From the NCBI GenBank assembly GCA_023375675.1, contig JALQBC010000028.1, positions 496,001 to 560,000 on the forward strand: a DNA stretch of 64,000 nucleotides, in the 5' to 3' direction. The position numbers and the translations under genes were made by a program. The DNA is from Cytospora piceicola (taxonomy: Eukaryota; Ascomycota; Sordariomycetes; Diaporthales; Cytosporaceae). The notes beneath the pieces are model-generated. The model had not been told where the DNA came from and made no database searches. It saw only the letters and a program-made list of their open reading frames with translations. Each line of letters starts with the position of its first letter. Within the stretch, counting starts at the first letter, position 1. Positions 47,144 to 58,404 of this stretch are shown piece by piece.

Positions 47144-48267
47144 AATCCCGTCAGAGATGGGATCCTTTGTCGCAATTTTGGCGATCGAGGATATTGCATG
47201 GAGGAGTCTTGCGCTGGATCTTATGTTTTTATTTTGTGAGCATTGTATGGTGTTGGGGGAAATCATGTGTTGCCGCCTCGAATAAGGAGAACTCGATCCC
47301 GGTTTCATTCACCGTTCCCAGCACTGCGCAATATCCTAGTGTGAGAAAATCTTGGCCCTGCTGACATCTTGTCCTTTTTTTTCTTTAAAGACCTTGTGTT
47401 TTGAAGAAACTTGGTCCCGAGAGATCTGTTTCTTCTCCCAGTTCTGATGGTTGCGGGCCAGTTCATGGGCCGATTGATCCAACGCCCTTCCCACGGCCTC
47501 TATTGCGAATGGTTGTCGGCCTCACCCGCACAGTACCTGCATATTACTGCACGCCACGTCTCACTGCATGTCGGAGATCGTTATCCGAGACAATCATGCT
47601 GATGTGACCCGAGTCTTCGTTTCTTGGGGCTATGTCCGGTCGCCCGAGAGGTTCGAGTTCAGAAACATCATGGAGGTGACAGATCAACAGCTCGACTCGT
47701 GCCCAGAGACCATCGGACCTGTCAACGGGGCCCACCACAGTACGGTACGTGCCGCTTCTGGTCATCGATATGGGTGTTCCAGACCTTGCTGTGTATCAAG
47801 GTAGGGCCGAACTTCAATTCGGCCGCGACTCTATTTTTATTACTATTATAATTATAAGCTTACCGTCCATCCCTACCCCGCGATCCTCCCGTCATCCTGG
47901 TGGACGGACTCCCAGTTCGACCTATCTGTATGGAGCTCCTGTTTAAGCCACAATAAGCGTGAGCTTTTGCAGCAGATGGCAATGGCATCTGGACGCCGAC
48001 TTGTCTCGGCCGTTTGGTCAAGGTCGAAAGGTCGCCGAGTCTCAAGGGGACGGCCCTCCACCTTGACTTTGACGCTTTCGTTCCCAATTTTCGAGCTTGA
48101 CGACGTCTACTATCCTTCACACCAGTGCATAGCAGTGTCACTCGTTCACATAAAGCTACTGGTCTGTCCACGTTCTCGCCTTCAGTCAATGGAGATCTGG
48201 CAAGCCGGTCTTCCCTACTAAGATTCTAAACGAAAATTCACTCCTTTCTATATACTCAAAATCCACC
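47144..48267. other. Intergenic, no supported gene
   Basis: 1.1 kb between VTA1 and the thaumatin-like gene. Several overlapping short frames exist but none has a start context or domain I would defend. Confidence 0.45.
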
Positions 48268-49092
48268 ATGTTCCCCAAGATGAACGCTCCACTCCTTGCA
48301 CTCTTCACCCTTCTGTCCCTGACCAATGCCCTCCCTGGCGGTCCCAAGCCGACCCCTCCTCCTTCTATGGACGAGCGTCAAGATCTTGCCTACCATGCTG
48401 AAAAGCCCCGCCAGGCGGCACCAAGCCAGCTCACCGTCACCGTCGTGAACAAGATGACCGAGGCAATCAGCACATCCTATGTTGCCAACGCTGGACCGGC
48501 CATCGTCGCTGGAGAAACGGGCGCCGGCACTATGGACCCCGATGCAACAGCCTCCATCGTCGCACCGTCAGGCTGGGCCGGGAACATCGCTGTGGGCCAG
48601 GCTCAGTACTCTATGAACGGCGATGTGTCGCTCCTGGAGGGCTCGTTGATGGACCAAGGCAATGGATACCCTGTGGTGGATATGGACGTGTCTTACGTGT
48701 AAGCCGAGCACCATCACCACCGCTTCAACACCAAAAGCTATTGCCGCGTTTGCTAACCACACACAACAAACAGGAACGGCTTCTCCGTCCCCATCACCTG
48801 CTCCTGCAACGACGACAACACCGTCCTCTCCGGCTGCAACCTCGACCTCTGGAGCATGGGCTCCTGCTCCGGTGACGCCGGCACGGATGACGGCCAGGGC
48901 GCCTGCGCCAACCCCCTCCGCCCGCAGGACACGGACGGCCTGACCGCCACGTCCTTCTTCCTGCCCTGCCAGGGCGCCGCCTTCACGTGGCCCCGCGACG
49001 ACGCGAACAGCAACGCGGGATGCCAGTCTGGCCAGGTGACGTGCTGCGTGGGCACTGACGGGTGCCCGTCCAACCCTAAGCAGGCTTCCTAA
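48268..49092 (+). CDS. Secreted thaumatin-like protein, 249 aa
   Basis: Exons 48268-48698 and 48774-49092 give 249 aa with a signal peptide (APLLALFTLLSLTNA). The first half (LTVTVVNKMTEAIS, then GNIAVGQAQYSMNGDVSLLEG) and the second half with ten cysteines (VPITCSCNDD, SGCNLDLWSMGSC, FFLPCQGAAFTWP, VTCCVGTDGCPSN) follow the fungal osmotin/thaumatin-like fold. Such proteins are extracellular; some bind or cleave beta-glucans. Whether this one is enzymatic cannot be said. The start is in a good context (CCACCATG). Confidence 0.8.
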
Positions 49093-49759
49093 GGTCCATT
49101 AGGAACGGATGTAGGTTTTCAAGTGAAGGGGGGAGATGGTGGATGAGGCCCTTGCTGGCTGGTTCTGGCAAGTGGTCTCTGTAATAATCATGATGGACGA
49201 CGACACGAAATGTATGGTACTTGATGCCCATGACAGCGCATTTGCGCAGGCGGCCAGAATGGCTCTGATGTCGGTCGAAGTCCTTTGTCGGTCGTTTCAC
49301 AAGGGTCGACTACATGGTTCTCCCGCACGCTCTTTATATCCAGTTATTTATCACTTTCCTTGAAGCGCCTGCACATAGGTAGATAATTGCCGTTTCTAGA
49401 CGTCAATCACACGACGGAATCTGAATAATGTGTGACCAATTCTGAGTGAGCGTTGTTATTTCGTTGCCAACTAAGAGCCAAGATATAGGACTGATTGAGA
49501 TCAGAGTAGCATGACACATACTTAGGTTCCTCGTTCTGCCATGCTGTTGGGGGAGGAGAAAGGGTTGAGCCTATCGAGAACACATTCGTACTGTTCGGTC
49601 ACTGTGATTAATGTAAAGCTTATTCTATTTGCATGCTAATGACTTGAACATCATAGACTTATATATACAGCCAGAAGAAAATCCCCAAGAGCAAAACAGG
49701 CTTAATCAGACGTAATGACCAAAATCGTCATGTGGCTTATCAATCGAGTAGGCAATCAA
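49093..49759. other. Convergent intergenic, no supported gene
   Basis: 3' flanks of the thaumatin-like and GH43 genes. Nothing recognisable. Confidence 0.5.
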
Positions 49760-50977
49760 TTACCATTCCACCCGGAGAGCTCGCCGTGGTTCCTCCTCCC
49801 TTTTGATGGGCCAAGTGGTCTCCGTGTCACTCGTCTTCACGACATGCGGCCACCCCTCCTCATCCCAGTCCACCTTGTTCCACCCGAAGTAGGCGTCGTT
49901 GTCACCCACGGTCATGATCGGCTTCTGCGTTGTCGGGTTCGCAGGCAGGTAGTGGTAGTAAATGATGGTGCCGCCCACATCGTCGTCGTACAACAAGCCT
50001 TGTCCGCCGGGGGCGAATACCGACCCGTGGCTGCCCATGATAATCGTGCCTCCGTCCTCGGTCAGGCAGTCCTTGCCAGCCCTGTCGAAGTACGGGCCCT
50101 CGGGACTGTCAGCCCGACACACCATGATCTTGTAGGCGTCACCAGACTCGCTCGGCTTGTTGGCAAAGTCGCAGCACTGCCCGCTGCTGAAGAAGAGATA
50201 GTACTTGGTCTCGGCCGAGCCGTCCACCGGCCAGGCATACTGGAAGCTGCCCTCGGTCGAGTGCATCTTGGTGGAGTTCCACTCGAGGTGGTTGATGGTG
50301 AAATCGGTGGTGCTGCTGTTGGTATCGCTGTACTGCAGGTTCATGGGGTCGGACAGGACGGCCTGGAAGATGCCGCTCTCGTACGAGCCGAACGAGAGGA
50401 AGTACTCGGTGCCGAGCGGGAGCGTGCCGTCGCGCTGGACGAGCTCGCTGTTGATGGGGATGGACGAGTTGACTATGAGCAGCGAGGGGTCGAGGATGTT
50501 GTACCCGACCTGGTACTTTGTCACGTTCTTGTTGTTGTACGGGATGCCCAGCAGCCCGTGGTCATCCCATGTGCCCGGGTCCATGGTCGCCGAGGTCGCG
50601 ATGTGGATGTTGGCGCTGAACCAAAAGTCCTCCGGCCGCCCGGTGTGCTGGCAGTAGTACATGAAGTACCTCGCCTCGTCCGGCACGTAGTACACCTGCG
50701 GCGCGACGACGTCCTGGGGCGCGCTCAGGGCCTGCTCGCGATACGTCCAGGGCCCGCGGAGGGAGGGCGACGTGTGGACGGTCCCGTTGCCGTTGGTCCC
50801 GAAGAGGAAATATGTCCCGTCGGTGATCCGTCGGATCAGCGCTGGGTCGCGGACGCCGCTGAGAATTGTGTCGTTGACGAAGGGCTCGGGCTCAGGCCAT
50901 TGTGCCAGGGCTGCTGTGAAGAACGTGGCCAGTAGTGTGAGAGAGGCCAGGCGGCCGAAGATGGTGTGTTTTGCCAT
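49760..50977 (-). CDS. Secreted GH43 glycoside hydrolase, 405 aa
   Basis: An intronless five-bladed beta-propeller enzyme with a signal peptide (ASLTLLATFFTAALA). The three GH43 acidic residues appear in order: Asp44 in SGVRDPALIRR, Asp163 in YNILDPSLLIVN and Glu242 in HSTEGSFQYAW. Other blades show SPSLRGPWTYREQ, YYLFFSSGQCCDF and SHGSVFAPGGQGLLYDD. GH43 enzymes are mainly arabinan endo-hydrolases, arabinofuranosidases or xylosidases; the layout suggests the arabinanase branch, acting on arabinan side chains of pectin, but the exact specificity is inference. Several N-glycosylation sequons (NNKNVT, NSST) fit secretion. Confidence 0.9.
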   Translation of the reverse strand: MAKHTIFGRLASLTLLATFFTAALAQWPEPEPFVNDTILSGVRDPALIRRITDGTYFLFGTNGNGTVHTSPSLRGPWTYREQALSAPQDVVAPQVYYVPDEARYFMYYCQHTGRPEDFWFSANIHIATSATMDPGTWDDHGLLGIPYNNKNVTKYQVGYNILDPSLLIVNSSIPINSELVQRDGTLPLGTEYFLSFGSYESGIFQAVLSDPMNLQYSDTNSSTTDFTINHLEWNSTKMHSTEGSFQYAWPVDGSAETKYYLFFSSGQCCDFANKPSESGDAYKIMVCRADSPEGPYFDRAGKDCLTEDGGTIIMGSHGSVFAPGGQGLLYDDDVGGTIIYYHYLPANPTTQKPIMTVGDNDAYFGWNKVDWDEEGWPHVVKTSDTETTWPIKREEEPRRALRVEW

Positions 50978-52357
50978 GGCGGTGAAAGACTGGGCCGAGT
51001 GTGATGTAAACTGTTGTTCATCATGATATTGAATCTGGGGATTACTGGCCTTTTAATATTGTAGCAAGACGACCTTTTCTCAGGTGAATGAGCTGAGACA
51101 GCCAACAGGTGGACAACTGCTGTATGTTTCCCAAGCAAGAAGAGAAATTGCGATTCAGGGGGGCGTTAGGATCTCAATGTGACCCTAGAAGACTGAAGCT
51201 CTCATGAACATCAATGAGGTGACCGAATCTGCCCCACGAGGGCGGCGAATTCTAGAAAGATGTGGAGGTCCCTGTGTATTCTTCTGTATATGGCGGGTGT
51301 GTCTCCACTAGGTAGAAGGAGTCCCGGGGCAAATTGGGATTTGGCCGCGGAAGCTCACGGCCCCAGACTTAATTGTGTAGATCGGTCAGCTCCAGGTCAT
51401 ATCATGTGGTTCATAAATATTGACATGTATACATGTGTGTACTGTATGATGCCGGGCTGAGTGGCCCACAAGTATGGATTTAGAATATATAACGTCGGAC
51501 TACATGCCGAGCCGTGCACCTTTGTTGCCTCACAATACTCTCCTATCCAATGGCGATCATCTCACAAAGTGAGGATCGGCCAGCCCCAACGTCAACTGCT
51601 CTTAAGAGTAATTGATCTAACAGGCAGACAGGAGAAAACGGTAACGAATGGCATAGTCGCGCCGAGCTCTACATACAGTATGTATGGGGGTATTGTTTTT
51701 TCAGGAGGGCGACGAAAATAGACTTGCGTGAACGAACAAGTCCCCCACTGATTGACAAGACTCTACGGAGCTGGCCGTTGGCGCTGCTGATCACCAAAGG
51801 TCCCCGAGGGTCATTAACATTATGGCGGTGAGGTAGGGCTGGGTCTGGAAATGAAGACTGGACGAAGCACTGTATTGATTTACCGGCCGGCCTCCTGGCG
51901 ATACGGCTCTACCGTGGTATGCCCTGATGAGGTAGAGTATAGACGAAGAACCATGGAACCTCTATACATGTACCGTACAGGCGAGCGGAGGAGTGGGGCC
52001 GTGGGTACATCTCAGCGAGTGAAACCGTCATAATACTATTGTGTATGTATTGGGCTCGGTTTTGAAATGCTCAAAATGTACAGCAAATGCAGTGTTATAT
52101 TGACATTTCATTCCATATTTTTTACCACCATAGCTTTACTCGCAAAGGTTAACCCAAAGGTTAACCTAAATACATAGGTATAGCTATTATGCTTGACACT
52201 ATGTCAATACGTATGTATCTGATCCATTGGCTTGTTTCGCAGAGGAGTACTGCTGGACCAAGCCCTGGAGAATAACAAATCAATGTATTCATTTATCCCA
52301 CAAACTCCATACGTCCGGTCATCTTTCTACACAGGCTTTTTGGCCTCGGCATGACCC
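50978..52357. other. Intergenic, no supported gene
   Basis: 1.4 kb holding the GH43 promoter and the 3' flank of the oxidoreductase gene. Short frames only. Confidence 0.45.
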
Positions 52358-53905
52358 TTATAGGTAGTACTCTTTAGGATCTGAGACCATGACACCGCGT
52401 CTCTCCCAGACGACGTCGATGTCCATGTGGGGGTTCCCGTCGTCCTTGACGTTGACGAACGGCTCAGTCTCCCCTTCCTTGACATTGGGGTTCCTGAAGA
52501 TGGTGTTCCTCGTCAGCCCAAGGGTCAGGTGAATCGCCGCCGGCTCGATCGTAATCTTCTCCTCGGGCTGCATGCCCCGCACCATCGCAGCGATGTTCTT
52601 CGCAGTTACCACCGCCTGGCCCATGCCCGGGCGAGCGGCCTTGTGGGCACCGCTGTCGGCGACGTCCCCAACCGCGTACAGGTGCGGGTACGCCGGGTCC
52701 GCGAACTGCAGTGTGGGCCTGACCCGGACGAAGCCGTTCCTGGGGTTGAGGATGGAGCCTGGAGAGGACGCCGCCGCGAGGCCCTGCAGCCACTGCGTGT
52801 TGGGGGTCTGGCCGGTCGCCTGGACGACAAAGTCTGCGGTGAGGGTCCGTCCGTCCTGGAGCTTCACCTCGATGGGCTCGCCGGTGCCGCCGAGGGGGTA
52901 CCCGCCCTGGGGGATGTCCACGCGGGACCCCCCGACGAAGTTGATGCCTAGCTCCTGTAACCTCTCCTTGATCATGTCGCTCAGCTTTTCATGGTACACA
53001 GGCATGATGTGCTCGCGCGAGTGGACGAGCGTGACCTCCTTGTCGGGGTATAACTCCTTGATATCGCACGCCATCTGCACGCCGACGGCACCGCCGCCAA
53101 CGAGGATCACGGACCTGGACTGCTGGATTCTCTGGTTGTACCCTTTGAGGTAGTCAACCGAGGTGGCCTTTTCGTCCGAGGGCATCGATCCCGGAGAGGC
53201 GAGCCGGGTGCCCGTTGCGGCGACGAGGTAGTCGAAGCTGAGCTGCTTTGAGCCCTGCCATTCTCTGTCCAGCGTGAGCTGTTTGGATTTCAGGGAGATG
53301 ACCTTGGCCTGGACGGTTCCGTGTAGGTCTTTGGTTGGTGATCTTGCGTAAATTCCCGAGTAGGGGATAAATGCCATGTGTTCATAGCCGGGAAGGATGG
53401 CAAATCGTGGCTATATTTCGTTAGTGGTTCTGGCGATATAAGGAAACTCACTGAAGGGCATGCGTCGCGGTGAAACCAATCACAGGGACTTTGAAATCAT
53501 ACAATCTTCCTGTCCAATGTGTATTTCTTTCACGTTTTGGTTGGTGAAGATCATGTGGTGACAGTCCCGGTATCGGGACAGTGACGTATGTGTGAATATA
53601 AACAGATTTACTTACGAAGGCGAAAAGGTGGTTGAAATGGCTGTGAGAATCGATGAGAAGCACCTGTAGTAATGGTAAGTCAGAGTGATTAACAAAGTGA
53701 GCAACATGCGCTGCGTAGGCTCTAGTGTAGGTACTTACACGATGTGTGGCTGGCAGAACATTGGCCAGCTCCTTGGCAGCACTCTGCGTATGTGACGGAC
53801 GAATGGTCAGCCACTATCTATGTCACCAAACAATTCAGCAGTGCCACTCACCACTCCAACATATGAACCCCCAACCACCACAACGTTTCTCAAACTTGAT
53901 GCCAT
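52358..53905 (-). CDS. FSP1/AIF-like FAD/NAD(P)H oxidoreductase, 399 aa
   Basis: Four exons (53852-53905, 53739-53783, 53616-53663, 52358-53410) give 399 aa of the AIFM2/AMID group of two-dinucleotide-fold flavoproteins. The N-terminal FAD site reads VVVVGGSYVGV, followed by SHSHFNHLFAF joined to PRFAILPGYEH. The NAD(P)H site is VILVGGGAVGVQMA. The second FAD motifs are ADFVVQATGQTPNTQW and YPHLYAVGDVAD. Relatives reduce quinones such as CoQ with NAD(P)H or act in stress responses; no signal peptide or membrane anchor is seen. The third intron (53411-53615) is unusually long at 205 bp for this window. Confidence 0.88.
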
Positions 53906-54684
53906 TGCTGAGTCTGCGTGTGTAGAGCCTGGATGCCTGAGGTATGCGACAAGGATACTAATCAATGTGACAACGAAAAGTGAAACTCGAAATAGTCACG
54001 CAACTCTGCTCATAGCGCAGACGTCGTCTCTAATAAAAGCAACTTGGAGGCTCGGAGTAAGCGGAGGGCTCGCTGATTAGATTGATTAGATGACGGGAGG
54101 CAAGACAAGTGGTTGTCTCGAGTCCCGACATCTTGGACACTGATGGCGCTTAAAAGGTTTGTAACGTGTGTGGGTCCCGGTCCTCGGACTCAGACTCGGA
54201 GACTCGGGTCTCGTCGTTAACAGAGGTCTCCCTGCCAGGAGTGTGGTGGAGGTTTTCGGCGGTACCTAGGTACGAAGTGATTCGGATATCCGTCCCCAGG
54301 CGGATTTAGCACGTCTTCTTCCCTTCCGGGCGGGGGTTTGAGAATCCGCCGTAATTCAACATGCTTTGAAGTGAATTCTGGCCAAGATATAAATTGCAAG
54401 AAAAGAATTAATTTGGAGCCAAGTATGCCACTTCCAAGCTGGCTGTTCACCGTCACATTTGGGCAATCAAGCAGATTTAGACCACTTCCAGATCGACAGA
54501 GAGGGTACGCCTTCTCGGTCAGTACATGTAATTATAGAAACGACATATGTAAACAAGCAAAACTAGAAATAGTGTGGATAATGATGAATGACGTAGTAAA
54601 AGTAACTGTTTCTTCAACAGCAATTGGGATCGTCAACATTATCATTAACCACATGTGCAGCTTGAGCAAAATGCAAAATGAATG
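53906..54684. other. Intergenic with one TACCTAGGTA palindrome
   Basis: Upstream side of the oxidoreductase gene, with a palindrome copy at 54263-54272. No supported gene before the tRNA at 54685. Confidence 0.45.
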
Positions 54685-54776
54685 TGGACGACCACGGGAT
54701 CGAACCGTGTACCTCGTGCAATCTTGAGTTGTAACAACTTGCTAAGCACGCGCTCTACCATTTGAGCTAGACGCCC
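54685..54776 (-). tRNA. tRNA-Ala (AGC) with a 19-nt intron
   Basis: Minus-strand cloverleaf: acceptor GGGCGTC paired with GTCGTCC (including the G3-U70 wobble that identifies tRNA-Ala and one T-T mismatch), D-arm GCTC...GAGC, anticodon stem CGTGC/GCACG with loop TTAGCA-N giving anticodon AGC, variable AGGTA and T-arm CACGG-TTCGATC-CCGTG. The extra bases after position 37 (19 nt) sit at the canonical nuclear tRNA intron site. Confidence 0.9.
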
Positions 54777-56137
54777 GAATTTGATGAAAGTTTGCTTTGA
54801 TGTGGGCACTATGTTGGTGAGTCAGTAGAGCGTCACGACAGAATCACAAAGCCTTGGTTCGTGTGTAGACGGCGTTGCGGAGCCATGTGGGTATGACACG
54901 AGATCTACAGCCGGGGAGTCCGGGGAAGGACCCGCGAAGAATGAAATAGAGAATTGTCAGCATCGCCCTTGCTGTGTTGCTGCAAGGTGTAAATGATGGG
55001 AGAAGGGGGAAACTTCGCTTAAGGGTTCGGCTGTTTGGCTCTAATGTGCGTTTGGAGGGTTAAGGACCACGGGTCCTCAGGGTTTCATGGTTTTACATGT
55101 TAACAATATTGTAAAAGGAGCCAATTATCCAAGACTTGGACTTTTCTCTAAGCTATAACCACTGGCTGGCAACTCGATTACATAACTGTAAGCTATATGG
55201 CCTGCGGCGTGATACGGCACGCTTGTTACTGTCGCTTTAGCACTTATGCTTAATGAACCTAGATGGAAGGGACAAAATCAGCTTTATACGCAATGTGTAC
55301 ACACATAACTTTGGTCTGATATTATGCCCGTCGCTCTTACTGGCAGTTTACTGCCCAGCCATTCATACCTTACGCCAGGAATCCCATCTAACTATGGCCA
55401 TGTTGTTTTATCCAGTCGAACCGGCCTGGGGAAATGAAGAGAAGGGGTCTTTACAGGGATTCCAAGACCTGTGACTTGTATGATATTGTAGCCACCAGCG
55501 CTGGTTTGAGAATTGCTTTCTAGTTCTTTCAAGGTTATCGTTGACGGGCTTAACAGCAGATTTGGGGCAATTGCACGCGTGGGTTACCTAGGTATATATT
55601 ACCGCCTAGGTGCCTACTTAATTAACTACCTAGTAGGTTGGCACCAAATATATATTCATTAAAGTACTTGACTACCTACTTGTTGCAGAAACCTGCAAGT
55701 ACTGAAAAGATACCTAATGTACATATAAGTACAACCCCCGTTCGCAGTCATCTAAGGATCAATCTCGATTCGATGAGAACAGTCCCACCTAATCAAGGTA
55801 CATAATATTATAGATGCAGCTTTCACACGCAATGACACTCAAAATTGCATATCGACTGCTGAGACCACTCACTTACCGTGACCTGACAACAAGCTGTCCT
55901 TTCTTCATTTTTTCCTTTCCTTTGCCAATAATTGTCTGCTAAGTCTGATTCCTCCCTGAGCTGGTACCAGTGCCGCCTCAAATGCTTTCTTGGCCAGTCA
56001 GGTTCAAGGGGTTCGGATCAGCCCTAACCCTTATATGTGTAAGCGAGTCAGTCTAAAGTTAATCCTGATGCTGATGTTGAACTTCACGATGCTCTCGGAG
56101 AGGGATAATAAGCTGTGGCTTGAACTAGTGTAATATC
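54777..56137. other. Gene-poor interval between two tRNAs
   Basis: Only short frames. Contains a palindrome copy at 55585-55594 followed by related half-sites (CCTAGGTGCC, CTACCTAGTAGG) to about 55690. Confidence 0.45.
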
Positions 56138-56208
56138 GCTTGTTTGGTGTAGCGGTAACATTCAACCCTTCCAAGGTTGAGCTCAGGGTTCGACTCCCTG
56201 GACAAGCA
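56138..56208 (+). tRNA. tRNA-Gly (UCC)
   Basis: Seven-base acceptor GCTTGTT pairs with GACAAGC, the D-arm carries the Gly-typical TGGTGTAGCGGTAACA, the anticodon stem CAACC/GGTTG encloses loop CTTCCAA with anticodon TCC, and the T-arm is CAGGG-TTCGACT-CCCTG. Discriminator A. No intron. Confidence 0.93.
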
Positions 56209-56456
56209 GATTTGAAATGGACGGTCCAATCGTCCCGATACTTTTTGGCTCTCGTTCTTATTTTTGTAAACATGCCTAGCATGTCTAATGCGTTGTCAGA
56301 CGGTTGTGGTTCATCGAGCAGTGTTCTTATAGTAACGAACAAAGTACGGATCACGCACGCCCCAGAAGGTAACAAGAGCCCCAAAACACCCAGACTGATA
56401 TTAGCATCTATGAGATTTCGCCTCCTTGTCTGTCGATGAGATTCTCCGAAATCGAT

Positions 56457-57245
56457 TTATTCCTTCGGGTCCTTGTGCGATGCCTCTGTGGGAAGGCTAT
56501 CGTGATACACCTTCCACGCAGCATCCAGGACATGTCGATCCTGCTCCTCGAGCAATTCCTCTGCCAAGGTCATAAGGTACCGCTGAAGACGCTCACGCGA
56601 CTTCACCATTTCATGAGCCCTCTTTTCGAGATGCACGGCAATGGGGCCATTCTTTATGACCAGAAACTCGGCATCCTTCTCCATCCCAAACGCCCGCAGG
56701 GTATTCAGCGCGTGGATCATGTCCACGGGGTTGGAACGAGGTCGGATCATATACGTTCCCGTATCTTTGTCATCCTTCGACCACCACTTGCTATAATAGC
56801 TTCCCTGGCAGATCTCCCTGAGCATGTTGCTGACTACATAGTTCAGGCCGCGCGCAGTCACGAGCTCCATCTCGTCAGGAAGCATGATGGTAGCACCAAA
56901 ATGCGCAGTGGTCGTGTGGTACTTGTCGACGATTTCTGGGGCGTAGTATCGAAGTATGGCCAGGTTGGCATCCACCATGAGGGCCAGTGGATTTTCTCTT
57001 GATCCGTAAGCGATGACAACACGGGTAGGAGACTTGAGGATTTTTCGCCGAGCGGATGTACTGAGACCGATGACATGGCCGTGGGGGAAAGACCTAGGAG
57101 CCAACACCGGCTTCTTCTCAGCTATGATTTCCGGCATGGTGACAAGTGGTTTCTCTGCAGCCTTCTTGGAGGCGCGGGCTGCATCCATGCGCGCCTGAGT
57201 ATGGGCAGGGAACTGGATAGTAGGCATCTTGTATGACTTTGCCAT
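56457..57245 (-). CDS. Orphan protein, 262 aa, unknown function
   Basis: A single-exon gene whose family I do not recognise. The N-terminal 60 residues are Ala/Lys/Pro-rich (ARASKKAAEKPLVTMPEIIA). A globular-looking middle part follows (PTRVVIAYGSRENPLALMVD, NLAILRYYAPEIVDKY). The C-terminal third is strongly helical and charged (EKRAHEMVKSRERLQRYLM, AEELLEEQDRHVLDAAW). No signal peptide or membrane helix is visible. The middle segment is faintly BTB-like in hydrophobic pattern, but I would not assign it. Start at ATG 57245. Confidence 0.7.
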   Translation of the reverse strand: MAKSYKMPTIQFPAHTQARMDAARASKKAAEKPLVTMPEIIAEKKPVLAPRSFPHGHVIGLSTSARRKILKSPTRVVIAYGSRENPLALMVDANLAILRYYAPEIVDKYHTTTAHFGATIMLPDEMELVTARGLNYVVSNMLREICQGSYYSKWWSKDDKDTGTYMIRPRSNPVDMIHALNTLRAFGMEKDAEFLVIKNGPIAVHLEKRAHEMVKSRERLQRYLMTLAEELLEEQDRHVLDAAWKVYHDSLPTEASHKDPKE

Positions 57246-58404
57246 CGAGTTCAGGCAAGGCAGTCCTTATGTACCTGGGTGCGCCTGGTGTCGTGAAAGG
57301 CTTTAAAGACCTGATCCAGGGACCGAGAAAATCAGTGATGGGTTTATATAGGATACCATGGCTGCAGTTTTTAAAAAGCCTGGCTGAGGTTGGGGCCGGT
57401 ATTCACTCCCCGTGGAAGTGAATGCAGTCTGCAATAATAAAGTTTGCGATCCAACCGGTCCTATCACATACTCTACATGTAGACAATGACTAACCAGGGG
57501 TACAGTGACGAGAGAAACTTCAGGAGTGAATTCGAACGCTGGAAATGTCAACACTCGAGTATTGTACTGTGAATACAAAAGGAAAGCCCGCACGTGCGTG
57601 TTTTCCGGGTTGAAGTAACCGAACTTCAGAAGATTGAGCGAAAGGAGGGTGGTAAAAATATCTACCTAAGTACCTATGATACTAAACACCCAATGTAAGC
57701 TGCGACACAGTTCAACCAAGTTCTCTCCCATTCTGTTCCATATGAGGCCAAGAAAATATCTGATTTCATTATAGGACCTTGTGAACTCTCGCATTTGTTA
57801 GTATCAAAACATTCCAGCTGTAGCCCCAGTGTTACGAATGTGTACAAGGTTCACCAATACAGGGGAAGACCAGTGACTCCCAGCTATTATAGTTCAGTAC
57901 AGCCCTGGAGTGAATTGGCTACAAAATGAAAATAATGTGTCATTGACTGAAGTTCCAGATTATTGAATAATTCATTCTCGAAATCACATAGCGGTCACAT
58001 AAACCTGACCTGATATGTGTATCTTGATGAATACTGCATTCAGTGGAACCAGATTCACCTCATATGCATCTTTACCCCTTATGAAGCAATGCCTCGCCCT
58101 GTACGCCATTACAAACAACCTTGTACAATTAGAAACCCCTTTACCCATCATTCTCAAGACATCTCTTCCCCATCCTCACACATGTGCAACATGTCCTAAC
58201 GTATCCTCCTACACAGCTGTGCTCACGCTCTGAAGTTCCTTGAATTCTTCACTGCTGAGAGAATTCAATGTCTCGCAAACTGCGCGCCGAAGCTCCATTC
58301 TTCCATTCAGCTGCATCTGCGTTCCCCAGCTCGGGATTGTGGCTGGACCATCGATTGTGTTGCCTGCAGATATACACTGACAGTGAAAGACTGCCATGTA
58401 GAAT
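57246..58404. other. Intergenic, no supported gene
   Basis: 1.2 kb with short frames only, between two minus-strand orphan genes. Confidence 0.45.

Noticed and set aside
49715..50935. A 406-codon open frame on the plus strand opposite GH43
   Set aside because: It is antisense to a clear GH43 gene and is a GC-rich mirror frame with valine-rich composition and no domain. The same applies to plus frames 13728-14627, 40758-41525 and 36024-36626 and to the minus frame 1892-2584.
5942..53905. Secondary-metabolite gene cluster (MFS transporters, dioxygenase, GST, oxidoreductase)
   Set aside because: No PKS, NRPS, terpene cyclase, P450 or Zn2Cys6 regulator is present, and the candidates are interleaved with housekeeping genes.
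55420..55440. GGTTCGACTGG on the minus strand as a tRNA B box
   Set aside because: The last two bases do not match the B box consensus and no cloverleaf or A box is found nearby.
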